Shown here: one piece after another, positions 6,298 to 13,129 of the stretch | Position numbering within the stretch: the stretch's first letter is position 1 | Layout of the letters: every line of letters starts with the position of its first letter | Source: WHSM01 sp050701635 | GTDB lineage: Bacteria > Actinomycetota > Actinomycetes > Mycobacteriales > Micromonosporaceae | Assembly (NCBI GenBank): GCA_050701635.1 | Contig: JBOGDF010000075.1 | Coordinates: 1-17,773, forward strand | Length of the DNA stretch: 17,773 nt | Direction of reading: 5' to 3' | The notes under the pieces: generated by a model | What the model was told of the DNA's origin: nothing | Databases searched by the model: none | The model's input: the letters and a program-made list of their open reading frames with translations, nothing else | Translations under genes and position numbers: made by a program

Positions 6298-7866
6298 ATG
6301 AGACTCCCTGCGCTCACGATCGCGGCGGTCAGCGCCGTACTCATCCTGACGCCGGTCCCTGCCCTCTCCGCGGACACGCCCCGGACCGCCCCGGCCCGGG
6401 ACGCGGCTCCAGCTCCGGCCACGGCGCCAGCTCCGGCGACCGCCCCGGACGGCGGCGACGCCCAGCTCGACGCGTTGCAGCGCGACCTCGGGCTCACTGC
6501 GGCCGAAGCCCGGATACGCGTGGCCCACGAGGCGGCCGCGCCGTACGTGGCCGAGCGGCTCCGCCACCAGCTCGGTGACCGCTTCGGCGGCGCCTGGTAC
6601 GACGCCGACCGCAACCGGCTGGCGGTCGGCATCACCAGCCCCGCCGACGCCTCCCGGGTACGGGCGGCGGGCGCCGCGCCGGTACGCGTGACCCGTACCC
6701 AGCGGGACCTGGACACGGTCAAGGCGACGCTCGACCGCTCACTCCGGGGCCACGACCTCCACGACCTCCACGGCTGGTACGTGGACATACCACGGAACCA
6801 GGTCGCGGTCGTCGCCTCCCGGCGCCCAGTGGCCGAGGCCGCCGTAGCGACCAGCGGCGTCGACCTGACCGCCGTACGGATCGTGACCAGCCGCCACACC
6901 CCGAGCGTGGTGTACGACATCCGAGGCGGCGACCAGTACGGCATCAACAACCGGGCGCTCTGCTCGGTGGGCTTCTCGGTCGCGGGCGGCTTCGTCACCG
7001 CGGGCCACTGCGGTGGCGCCGGCAGCTTCACCACCGGCTACAACGGGGTCGCCCAGGGCACCGTGCAAGGCGCCTCGTTCCCCAACAACGACTACGGCTG
7101 GGTACGCGTCAACGCGGACTGGACGACGCGACCCTGGGTCAACAACTACTCCGGCGGCAACGCCGGGGTGGCCGGCTCCCGCGAGGCCGCGATCGGTAGC
7201 TCGGTGTGCCGCTCCGGGCGTACCACCGGGTGGCGGTGCGGCACGATCCAGGCGAAGAACGTCACCGTGAACTACGGCAACGGCGCGTACGTCTACGGCC
7301 TCACCCAGACCAGCGCGTGCGCCGAGCCGGGCGACTCGGGGGGCTCGTACCTCAGCGGCGACCAGGCGCAGGGCGTCACCTCCGGCGCGGCCGGCAACTG
7401 CGGCAACGGCGGTCACACCTTCTTCCAGCCGGTCAACGAGATCCTCAGCGTGTACGGCCTGAGCCTCACCACCACCGGCGGTGGCACCAGCCGGATCATC
7501 AGCCAGCACTCCGGCAAGTGCATCGATGTGCCGTACTCCAACGGGGCCGACGGTCAGTACCTGTGGATCTGGAGCTGCAACGGCACCGCCGCGCAGAGCT
7601 GGACCTTCCCCGGCGACGGTACGATCCGCGCGTTCGGGCTGTGCATGGACGTCGCCTGGGGTTCGATCAACAACGGCGCGGTGATCCAACTCGCCCGCTG
7701 CAGCGGCAACCCGGCGCAGCAGTTCGTGCTCAGCGGCGCCGGCGACCTGGTGAACCCGCAGGCCAACAAGTGCGTCGACGTGAACGGCTGGGGCACCGCC
7801 GACGGCACCCGGCTACAGCTGTGGGAGTGCCACGGCGGCGCTAACCAGAAGTGGCGCCGCGGCTGA
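6298..7866 (+). CDS. Secreted S1 serine protease with propeptide and ricin-B lectin domain
   Basis: This 522-residue streptogrisin/alpha-lytic-type protease is exported and self-processed. Order: signal peptide (1-25), Ala/Pro-rich linker (31-50), alpha-lytic-type propeptide (about 55-195), protease domain (about 203-390), Thr/Gly linker (391-397) and a ricin-B beta-trefoil (398-522). The triad is His237 (TAGHC), Asp265 (NNDYG) and Ser347 (GDSGGS). Three trefoil repeats end in QSW (433-435), QQF (474-476) and QKW (517-519), so the middle repeat departs from the QxW rule. Paired cysteines fit a secreted, disulfide-bonded enzyme. The ATG has GAGGA six bases upstream. The lectin domain and the CebR-like operator suggest the protease works on or near polysaccharide. 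Cell-wall or glycoprotein targets are also possible. Confidence 0.94.
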   Translation: MRLPALTIAAVSAVLILTPVPALSADTPRTAPARDAAPAPATAPAPATAPDGGDAQLDALQRDLGLTAAEARIRVAHEAAAPYVAERLRHQLGDRFGGAWYDADRNRLAVGITSPADASRVRAAGAAPVRVTRTQRDLDTVKATLDRSLRGHDLHDLHGWYVDIPRNQVAVVASRRPVAEAAVATSGVDLTAVRIVTSRHTPSVVYDIRGGDQYGINNRALCSVGFSVAGGFVTAGHCGGAGSFTTGYNGVAQGTVQGASFPNNDYGWVRVNADWTTRPWVNNYSGGNAGVAGSREAAIGSSVCRSGRTTGWRCGTIQAKNVTVNYGNGAYVYGLTQTSACAEPGDSGGSYLSGDQAQGVTSGAAGNCGNGGHTFFQPVNEILSVYGLSLTTTGGGTSRIISQHSGKCIDVPYSNGADGQYLWIWSCNGTAAQSWTFPGDGTIRAFGLCMDVAWGSINNGAVIQLARCSGNPAQQFVLSGAGDLVNPQANKCVDVNGWGTADGTRLQLWECHGGANQKWRRG

Positions 7867-7881
7867 GTCTTTCGGATCGGG

Positions 7882-7933
7882 TTGTGGCCGTTCTGCTGTC
7901 TCCTCGTCCCGTGAGACAGCAGAACGGCCACAA
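7882..7933. terminator. Long perfect inverted repeat between convergent genes
   Basis: Two perfectly complementary 21-nt arms (7882-7902 and 7913-7933) flank a 10-nt loop. The repeat lies 15 nt after the protease stop and 50 nt after the guaB3 stop on the other strand. It is a strong candidate bidirectional terminator. The perfect 21-bp stem is longer than a terminator needs, so it could also be a dispersed repeat copy. Confidence 0.75.
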
Positions 7934-7983
7934 ACCTCGCGACACCGGGCCAGCGTGCCCGTCGAGAACGCCGGCGGCGGCGG

Positions 7984-9099
7984 TCAGGAGTCGAGCAGCA
8001 GCTCGACCTTCTGGAACTCCTTGAGGTCGGAGTAGCCGCACTTGGCCATCGCGCGGCGCAGCCCGCCGAAGAGGTTCATGTAGCCGGACGGGTCGTCGGC
8101 GGGGCCGCACAGGATCTGCGCCAGGTTGCCGAGGGTCTCGCCGGCGGGGCTGTACATGCCGCGGGGCAGCTTCGGGTGGCTCGCCGCGGAGTGCCACCAG
8201 GCGCCGCCGGCCGGGGCCTCCTCGGCCAACGAGAGCGGCTCGCCCAGCATCACCGCGTCGGCGCCGCAGGCCAGCGCCTTGGCGATGTCGCCGGAGGTTT
8301 GGATCGCGCCGTCGGCGATCAGGTGTACGTACCGGCCGCCGGTCTCGTCCAGGTAGTCGCGCCGGGCGGCTGCGGCGTCGGAGATCGCGGTCGCCATCGG
8401 CAGCCGGATCCCGAGCACCGACTCGGTGGTGGACCAGTCGTCGGCGCCCATCCCGACGATCACGCCCGCGGCGCCGGTACGCATCAGGTGCAGCGCCGTC
8501 TGGTACGACGTACAGCCGCCGACCACCACCGGCAGGTCCAGGTCGGCGATGAACTCCTTGAGGTTGAGCGGCTCGTCCACCGTCGACACGTGCTCGGCGG
8601 AGACGATGGTCCCCTGGATCACCAGGATGTCGATGCCGGCGTCGAGGATCACCGGCGCCAGCGCGAGGGTGTGCTGCGGGGAGACCCGTACCGCCACGGT
8701 CACTCCGCCGTCGCGCAGCGCCTTGACCCGCTCGCCGATCAGCTCGGGCTGGATCGGCTCGGCGTACGCCTGCTGCAGCCGCGCGGTGGCCGGCGCGTCC
8801 TCGTCCAGGCTGGACAGCTCTTCCAGCAGTGAGGTCGGGTCGGCGTACCGGGTCCAGAGGCCTTCGGCGTTGAGTACGCCGAGCCCACCCAGCTTGCCCA
8901 GCGCCACCGCCGACGCCGGGCTCATCGTGGCGTCGGACGGGTGCGCCACGCACGGGATCTCGAAGGGGTAGGCGTCCAGCCGCCACGCCATCGACACGTC
9001 GTCCACGTCCCGGGTACGCCGGCTCGGCGCCAGCGCCACGTCGTCCAGGTGGTACGCCCGGCGCGCCACCTTGCCCAGCCCGATCTCCACGTCACGCAC
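7984..9099 (-). CDS. guaB3: GuaB3 family IMP dehydrogenase-related protein
   Basis: This 371-residue TIM-barrel protein of the IMPDH/GMP reductase family lacks a CBS module. It aligns with the GuaB upstream, but the catalytic loop differs: where GuaB has GPGSICTTR, this protein has GADDWSTTE, so Ser223 replaces the nucleophilic cysteine and the following Arg is Glu. IMPDH and GMPR chemistry both need that cysteine, so a standard activity is doubtful. Phosphate-binding glycine segments such as ADGAIQTSGDIAKAL are kept. The GTG at 9099 has GGAG five bases upstream. It follows guaB after 44 bp, so the two are probably co-transcribed, as guaB2-guaB3 are in mycobacteria. The biochemical role of actinobacterial GuaB3 is not, to my knowledge, established. 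A regulatory or nucleotide-sensing role is possible. Confidence 0.92.
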   Translation of the reverse strand: MRDVEIGLGKVARRAYHLDDVALAPSRRTRDVDDVSMAWRLDAYPFEIPCVAHPSDATMSPASAVALGKLGGLGVLNAEGLWTRYADPTSLLEELSSLDEDAPATARLQQAYAEPIQPELIGERVKALRDGGVTVAVRVSPQHTLALAPVILDAGIDILVIQGTIVSAEHVSTVDEPLNLKEFIADLDLPVVVGGCTSYQTALHLMRTGAAGVIVGMGADDWSTTESVLGIRLPMATAISDAAAARRDYLDETGGRYVHLIADGAIQTSGDIAKALACGADAVMLGEPLSLAEEAPAGGAWWHSAASHPKLPRGMYSPAGETLGNLAQILCGPADDPSGYMNLFGGLRRAMAKCGYSDLKEFQKVELLLDS

Positions 9100-9143
9100 G
9101 GAAACTCCTCAGCAGTCCCGGCCCGGCGGCCGGCGAACAGACC

Positions 9144-10694
9144 CTAGCGCGAGTGGTAATTCGGCGCCTCGACGGTCATCAGAATGTCGTGCGGATGGCT
9201 CTCCTTGAGCCCCGCCGCGGTGATCCGGATCAGCCGTGCCCGGTCGTGCATCGCGGTGATGGTGGGCGAGCCGGTGTAGAACATCGCCTGCCGCAGCCCG
9301 CCGACCAGCTGGTGCGCCACGTTGGCCAGCGGCCCCCGGTACGGCACCTGCCCCTCCACGCCCTCCGGAATCAGCTTGTCGTCGGAGGCGACGTCGGCCT
9401 GGAAATACCGATCCTTTGAGTACGACTTGGAGCCGCCCCGGGCCTGCATCGCGCCCAGCGACCCCATCCCGCGGTACGACTTGAACTGCTTGCCGTTGAT
9501 GAAGATCAGCTCGCCCGGGCTCTCCTCGCAGCCGGCGAGCAGCGAGCCGAGCATCACGGTGTCGGCGCCGGCCACGATCGCCTTGGCGATGTCGCCGGAA
9601 TACTGCATCCCGCCGTCCCCGATCACCGGCACGCCGAGCGGCCGGCACGCCCGGGCCGCCTCCATGATCGCGGTGACCTGCGGTACGCCGACCCCGGCCA
9701 CCACGCGCGTGGTGCAGATCGACCCGGGGCCGACCCCGACCTTGACCGCGTCGGCGCCCGCTTCGGCGATCGCGCGGGCGCCCTCGTACGTGGCGGTGTT
9801 GCCGCCGACGATGTCGACCGTGGTGTCCTTCTTGAGCCGGCTGATCAGCTCCAGCACCGCCCGGCTGTGCCCGTGCGCGACGTCGACGATCACCACGTCC
9901 ACACCCGCGTCGACCAGGGTCCGGGCCCGCTTGTACGACTCCTCGCCGAACCCGACCGCCGCCGCCACCCGCAGCCGCCCCGCGTCGTCCTTGGTGGCGT
10001 ACGGGTACTGCTCGCTCTTCGCGAAGTCCTTGACGGTGATCAGGCCGCGCAGCCGCCCCGCGTCGTCCACCAGCGGCAGCTTCTCCACCTTGTGCTCGCG
10101 GAGCAGCGCCAGCGCGTCGTGCTTGGAGACCCCGACCGGGGCGGTGACCAGCGGCATCTTGGTCATCACGTCGCGTACCAGCGCGGATTTGTCCACCACG
10201 AACCGCATGTCCCGGTTGGTCACGATGCCCAGCAGCGTGCCGTCCGCCCCCGTCACCGGTACGCCGGAGATCCGGAACCGCCCGCACAGCACGTCCACGT
10301 CGCGCACCGTGTCGTCGGGGGAGCAGGTGATCGGGTTGGTGACCATGCCCGCCTCGGACCGTTTCACCAGGTCTACCTGGGCTGCCTGATCCTCGATCGA
10401 GAGGTTGCGGTGCAGCACCCCGATGCCGCCCTGGCGCGCCATCGCGATCGCCATCCGGGCCTCGGTCACGGTGTCCATCGCGCTGGAGACCAGCGGCACC
10501 CGCAGCATGACGTTGCGGGTCAGCTGCGACCCGGTATCGGCGTCGCTCGGCGCGACATCCGATTCACCGGGAAGTAGTAGTACGTCATCAAATGTCAGGC
10601 CGAGCGGCAGCCCCTGGTCGGCACCCATCGGCGAGGTGGGTACGTTGCCCGACGGCAGGGCTGAGTCGCGGGAAGGCTGGGACGCGCGATCCAT
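9144..10694 (-). CDS. guaB: IMP dehydrogenase
   Basis: This 516-residue enzyme oxidises IMP to XMP with NAD, the committed step of GMP synthesis. The barrel starts at LTFDDVLLLP (33-42). A CBS pair is inserted at about 117-230, where ATP or GTP can modulate activity. The catalytic loop GPGSICTTR carries Cys327, and the IMP phosphate site is DGGMQYSGD (360-368). The flap has YRGMGSLGAM (407-416). Length is normal with a slightly extended N-terminus. The ATG at 10694 has only a weak ribosome site. An internal ATG at residue 23 is an alternative with no better site. It is divergent from the DUF5319 gene and followed by guaB3. Confidence 0.96.
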   Translation of the reverse strand: MDRASQPSRDSALPSGNVPTSPMGADQGLPLGLTFDDVLLLPGESDVAPSDADTGSQLTRNVMLRVPLVSSAMDTVTEARMAIAMARQGGIGVLHRNLSIEDQAAQVDLVKRSEAGMVTNPITCSPDDTVRDVDVLCGRFRISGVPVTGADGTLLGIVTNRDMRFVVDKSALVRDVMTKMPLVTAPVGVSKHDALALLREHKVEKLPLVDDAGRLRGLITVKDFAKSEQYPYATKDDAGRLRVAAAVGFGEESYKRARTLVDAGVDVVIVDVAHGHSRAVLELISRLKKDTTVDIVGGNTATYEGARAIAEAGADAVKVGVGPGSICTTRVVAGVGVPQVTAIMEAARACRPLGVPVIGDGGMQYSGDIAKAIVAGADTVMLGSLLAGCEESPGELIFINGKQFKSYRGMGSLGAMQARGGSKSYSKDRYFQADVASDDKLIPEGVEGQVPYRGPLANVAHQLVGGLRQAMFYTGSPTITAMHDRARLIRITAAGLKESHPHDILMTVEAPNYHSR

Positions 10695-10746
10695 GATGTG
10701 AAATCCGATCGAGAAGGAAACGCGGGCGGTGGGGCAATCCTATCGG

Positions 10747-10760
10747 GTGGCGGACGCCAC
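10747..10760. promoter_or_regulatory. Inverted repeat in the guaB / DUF5319 divergent spacer
   Basis: GTGGCG-GA-CGCCAC gives 6-bp perfect arms in the 95-bp spacer between guaB and the DUF5319 gene. On the minus strand a TAGGAT hexamer (10732-10737) could be a guaB -10 just downstream of it. The repeat is a possible operator, but GC-rich short palindromes also arise by chance. Confidence 0.3.
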
Positions 10761-10789
10761 TCAGCGGCGTACCGGGATACGGTGGAGGG

Positions 10790-11185
10790 GTGCAGGACGA
10801 GCCCAGGGATCCGTTCCACGGTGATCCGAACGATCCGGCTTCGGCGTTCGACGCCGACTCCTCCGACGAGCCTTTGACCTCGGAGGAGCGCCAGGACGTG
10901 CTCGACGATCTCGCCGACCTGGAGATCTACCAGGCGCTGCTGGCGCCGACGGGGATCCGGGGGTTGGTGTTCGACTGCGAAGACTGCCGCGAGCCGCACT
11001 ACTTCGACTGGGATCTGCTGCGCGGCAACCTGCAGCACCTGCTGACCGCCGGCCGGCACCGGGTGCACGAGCCTGCGTACGACCCGGACCCGGAGCGGTA
11101 TGTCAAGTGGGAGTACGCCCAGGGCTACGCCGACGGCGTACACGACGCGCTGGCGGAAGCCACCGGCGAGCCTCGCGACTCCTGA
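10790..11185 (+). CDS. DUF5319 family protein
   Basis: This 131-residue cytosolic acidic protein matches, in sequence character and position, the small DUF5319 family found next to guaB in actinobacteria (Rv3412 in M. tuberculosis occupies this spot). An acidic disordered N-terminus (1-35) precedes a compact domain with FDCEDCREPHYFDWDLL (61-77), whose Cys63, Cys66 and His70 could bind a metal. WEYAQGYADGV (107-117) follows. The start is GTG at 10790. GGAGG lies only one base before it, which is closer than usual, so leaderless initiation or a nearby alternative cannot be excluded. Function unknown. Confidence 0.88.
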   Translation: MQDEPRDPFHGDPNDPASAFDADSSDEPLTSEERQDVLDDLADLEIYQALLAPTGIRGLVFDCEDCREPHYFDWDLLRGNLQHLLTAGRHRVHEPAYDPDPERYVKWEYAQGYADGVHDALAEATGEPRDS

Positions 11186-11190
11186 GCCTT

Positions 11191-11213
11191 CCGCCTGGGC
11201 CTTGTGCGGGCGG
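11191..11213. terminator. Hairpin between DUF5319 and the anti-sigma gene
   Basis: CCGCCTG and CGGGCGG pair over 7 bp with one G-T wobble, around a 9-nt loop, followed by CTTT. It fills the 30-bp gap between two convergent stop codons and probably ends the DUF5319 transcript. Confidence 0.5.
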
Positions 11214-11215
11214 CT

Positions 11216-12178
11216 TTACAGCTCGGGGAGCTGGTCGATCAGCGAGGACGTGTCGGGGGTCGCGGAGAGCTCGTCGGAGGTGCCGGAGCGGCCCTTCTCG
11301 TCCCGTCCATTCCGGTTGTCGCCGCCACGGTCGTTGCGGTCGCGGTCGTCCGGATTCTCGGTGGAGCCCGGGGTGGGCAGCGCCGGAGTGGTCACCGGCG
11401 CGTCCGGCGTGGGCGAGGAGTTGTCGCCGCCGTCGGGTGATTCTCCACCGGTCGGCGACCCGTCGTCGCCGTCTTCCTTGTCGTTGAGCTGGTCGCGGAC
11501 CTCGTCGACCTCGTCCTGCAGGTCCTCGCCCTGCTCCGAGTCGACCGAGTCGGCGCGCCGGCCGGCCTCGTCGAGGTAGCGCTCGGCGTCGTCGACGCGA
11601 CCTTCGGCGAGCGCCTTCTTCGCCTTGGCCAGGGCCGCCTTGGCGTCGGCCTGTGCCTGCCGCTCGTCGGCGGCGTCGGCGTAGATCACCTTGGTGATCG
11701 GCCAGAGCGGGCTGCCAGGCTGGGCGTCAGCGGCCGCCACCGCCACGCCGCCGAGCCCGCCGGAGAGCCCGACCACCACAGCGGCCACCATCGCGCGACG
11801 GCGCCCCCGTAGCCGCGGCGGCGCCTCGCCGGAGTCGTCGGAGCGCGACGCCTCGTCGAGCCGGGCAGCGCCGTCGATCCGGTGGCCGTTGAGCTGCTTC
11901 CCGTTGACGCGCGCGCCGTTGGCGCCGTTGACGTGGCCGGCGCCGTTGACGTGGCCGTTGACGCGGCTGGCGCCGTTGACCTTGGCGATGCCGATCGCCG
12001 GGCGTACGCCGTTCGTGCCCGCCACCGTGGCGCCGGCGTCGCGGGACAGGTCGGTGCGCCAGGCGTACAACGCGCGAATGGTCTGGTCTTTGGTGTCTGG
12101 CAGCAGCCCCGCCCCGAGCTGGGTCAGGAGCTGCTCGTCGCGAGCCACCGCTTCCAGGTTCACCGACGGCTCGCTCAT
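11216..12178 (-). CDS. rsdA: RsdA-like anti-sigma-D factor, single-pass membrane protein
   Basis: This 320-residue protein probably holds the adjacent ECF sigma factor at the membrane. The N-terminus, DEQLLTQLGAG (14-24) to about residue 45, resembles the sigma-binding region of RsdA. A low-complexity cytoplasmic linker follows with repeated VNG units (67-98). The basic RLRGRRR (122-128) stop-transfer and a transmembrane helix (129-150) come next. Outside lies a PGSPLWPITK segment (154-163) reminiscent of DUF5667-type exported domains, a charged helix (168-233, probable coiled coil), and a disordered Pro/Ser/Asp/Gly tail. The ATG overlaps the sigma stop as ATGA, and GAGGTG lies five bases upstream, so the pair is translationally coupled. 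Release probably needs regulated proteolysis, as for mycobacterial RsdA. That is inference from family. Confidence 0.85.
   Translation of the reverse strand: MSEPSVNLEAVARDEQLLTQLGAGLLPDTKDQTIRALYAWRTDLSRDAGATVAGTNGVRPAIGIAKVNGASRVNGHVNGAGHVNGANGARVNGKQLNGHRIDGAARLDEASRSDDSGEAPPRLRGRRRAMVAAVVVGLSGGLGGVAVAAADAQPGSPLWPITKVIYADAADERQAQADAKAALAKAKKALAEGRVDDAERYLDEAGRRADSVDSEQGEDLQDEVDEVRDQLNDKEDGDDGSPTGGESPDGGDNSSPTPDAPVTTPALPTPGSTENPDDRDRNDRGGDNRNGRDEKGRSGTSDELSATPDTSSLIDQLPEL
11901..11980 (-). repeat. In-gene short repeats encoding VNG units
   Basis: The core CCGTTGACG (plus-strand reading, last base variable) recurs at 11901, 11925, 11943, 11955 and 11973. The spacing is always a multiple of 6 bp, so frame is kept and each copy encodes VNG or a variant. 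The array lies in the linker between the sigma-binding region and the transmembrane helix of the anti-sigma gene and is probably length-variable. Confidence 0.8.
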
Positions 12179-12759
12179 GCCGGCACCTCGTTGAAGACGC
12201 CGGCGGCGAGCGTACGGAGTCGGTTGAGCGCCCGGTGCTGGGTGACCCGTACGGCCCCGGCGGACATGCCCAGGATCTGGCCGACCTCCTCCGCGGACAG
12301 CCCCACGGCGACTCGCATCAGAATGATCTCTCTATGAGTGGGCGGAAGCCGGTCCAGCACGGCGGAGAGCCGGCGTGCGGTGTCCCGCGCCATGGCGTGC
12401 GGCTCAGGGCCGTCGGTGGGGTCGCTGCGCTCGGGGAGCAGCTCCGTCGGGTCGGCGATGTCGCGGGACGCCTTGCGGTGCGCGTCGGTCACCTTGTGTG
12501 CGGCGATGCCGAACACGAAGGCGGCGAACGGTCGCCCGACGTCCTGGAAGCGAGGTAGTGCGTCGAGCACCGCGATGCACACCTCCTGAGCCACGTCGTC
12601 CGCGGTCGTATACGCGCCGCTGCGAGTCTGCCCAAGCCGTGCCCGGCAATATCTAACGATCATCGGACGGATCCGGGTAATAAGCTCGGAGACGACGCCA
12701 GCATCGCCCGCCGCTGCGCGGATGGCGAGCTCAGTGAGCTCGACCTCCTGTGGTGTCAT
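12175..12759 (-). CDS. sigD: ECF-type sigma factor, SigD/ShbA-like
   Basis: This 194-residue RNA polymerase sigma factor has region 2 (about 22-98, with DDVAQEVC at 54-61 for core binding and -10 recognition) and region 4 (about 130-184, with the helix-turn-helix LSAEEVGQILGMSAGAVRVT). The ATG at 12759 is taken as start because it is where family similarity begins. A GGGAGGG lies 12 bases upstream, which is rather far. The frame is open to 12954, but that extension lacks similarity. Stop and rsdA start overlap as ATGA. Position beside guaB, bldM and whiD matches mycobacterial sigD and streptomycete shbA, and ShbA drives expression of the principal sigma factor hrdB. Whether this protein does the same is inferred. 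Confidence 0.9.
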   Translation of the reverse strand: MTPQEVELTELAIRAAAGDAGVVSELITRIRPMIVRYCRARLGQTRSGAYTTADDVAQEVCIAVLDALPRFQDVGRPFAAFVFGIAAHKVTDAHRKASRDIADPTELLPERSDPTDGPEPHAMARDTARRLSAVLDRLPPTHREIILMRVAVGLSAEEVGQILGMSAGAVRVTQHRALNRLRTLAAGVFNEVPA

Positions 12760-12778
12760 CGCGCGCCTGCACCCTCCC

Positions 12779-12802
12779 GTTACCGACGCTCGGAACGGTA
12801 AC
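12779..12802 (-). promoter_or_regulatory. Inverted repeat next to the sigD ribosome site
   Basis: GTTACCG and CGGTAAC are perfect 7-nt arms separated by 10 nt. In the sigD mRNA the repeat would end immediately before the GGGAGGG Shine-Dalgarno-like sequence (12778-12772). It may be a leader hairpin affecting translation or a repressor/activator site. Confidence 0.45.
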
Positions 12803-12903
12803 CCGAATTCCCCCTGTAGGGCGACTCGTACGGATGTAACAAATCGGGTTGCCGCTCCGCCTGGTGTCGTTGCCCCGCCGCAAGGCCCCCGGCGGATCAC
12901 CAA

Positions 12904-12918
12904 GTTAGTAGAACTAAC
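12904..12918. promoter_or_regulatory. A/T-rich 15-bp palindrome upstream of sigD
   Basis: GTTAGT-AGA-ACTAAC is a perfect 15-bp interrupted palindrome, flanked by AA(G)...AACTT that extends the symmetry loosely. It stands out in base composition from the surrounding GC-rich sequence and lies about 145 bp upstream of the sigD start. It is a candidate operator; the binding protein is unknown. Confidence 0.45.
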
Positions 12919-13017
12919 AACTTCCTCGGTACGTAGCCCCGTTGGCAAGAGCATCGGAGCAGTCGTGTGGATAAGACGGGTACCGGAAAGGGTTCCCTAC
13001 CGGCGAGTAACGTACCA

Positions 13018-13087
13018 GGAGGGATGGTCGTGGCCCAAGGGGTTCGTGCCTGCCGGTGAAGCAGGCCTCGAGCCACGACCACCCTCC
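13018..13087 (-). terminator. Large branched hairpin downstream of bldM
   Basis: GGAGGG plus TGGTCGTGGC pairs with GCCACGACCA plus CCCTCC to give a 16-bp stem broken by a single bulged A at 13024. An inner hairpin, GCCTGC / GCAGGC with a 7-nt loop, lies at 13048-13066. It begins 43 nt after the bldM stop and probably terminates or protects that transcript. The nested structure is more elaborate than a simple terminator. Confidence 0.6.
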
Positions 13088-13129
13088 CTTCCCCAGGCCC
13101 CCTCGCGGAGAGATTCAGAAGGCGGAAGG

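Larger units (their letters stand above)
12760..13129. other. 370-bp gene-free region between sigD and bldM
   Basis: No frame here has family similarity or good start signals. The region holds an inverted repeat close to the sigD start (12779-12802), an A/T-rich palindrome (12904-12918) and a large hairpin downstream of bldM (13018-13087). A weak minus-strand promoter-like pair (TTGTTA, 17 bp, CTACAG) lies at about 12813-12841. The size suggests an autonomous, regulated sigD promoter, not read-through from bldM. Confidence 0.6.

Noticed and set aside
11901..11980. Regular short repeats considered as a CRISPR-like array
   Set aside because: The repeats are 9 bp, phased in multiples of 6 and in frame with a protein-coding VNG linker; there are no spacers.
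12778..12783. GTAACG motif on the minus strand, resembling the -35 reported for mycobacterial SigD promoters
   Set aside because: It is too close to the sigD start codon to be a promoter and no -10 partner is found at the right spacing.
13035..13071. GGTTCGTGCC reminiscent of a tRNA T-loop
   Set aside because: No acceptor, D or anticodon arms can be folded around it; it belongs to the branched hairpin.
12897..13082. Small minus-strand frame of 61 codons in the sigD-bldM spacer
   Set aside because: No convincing ribosome site; composition is Arg/Leu-rich and it coincides with the folded hairpin, which explains the sequence better.
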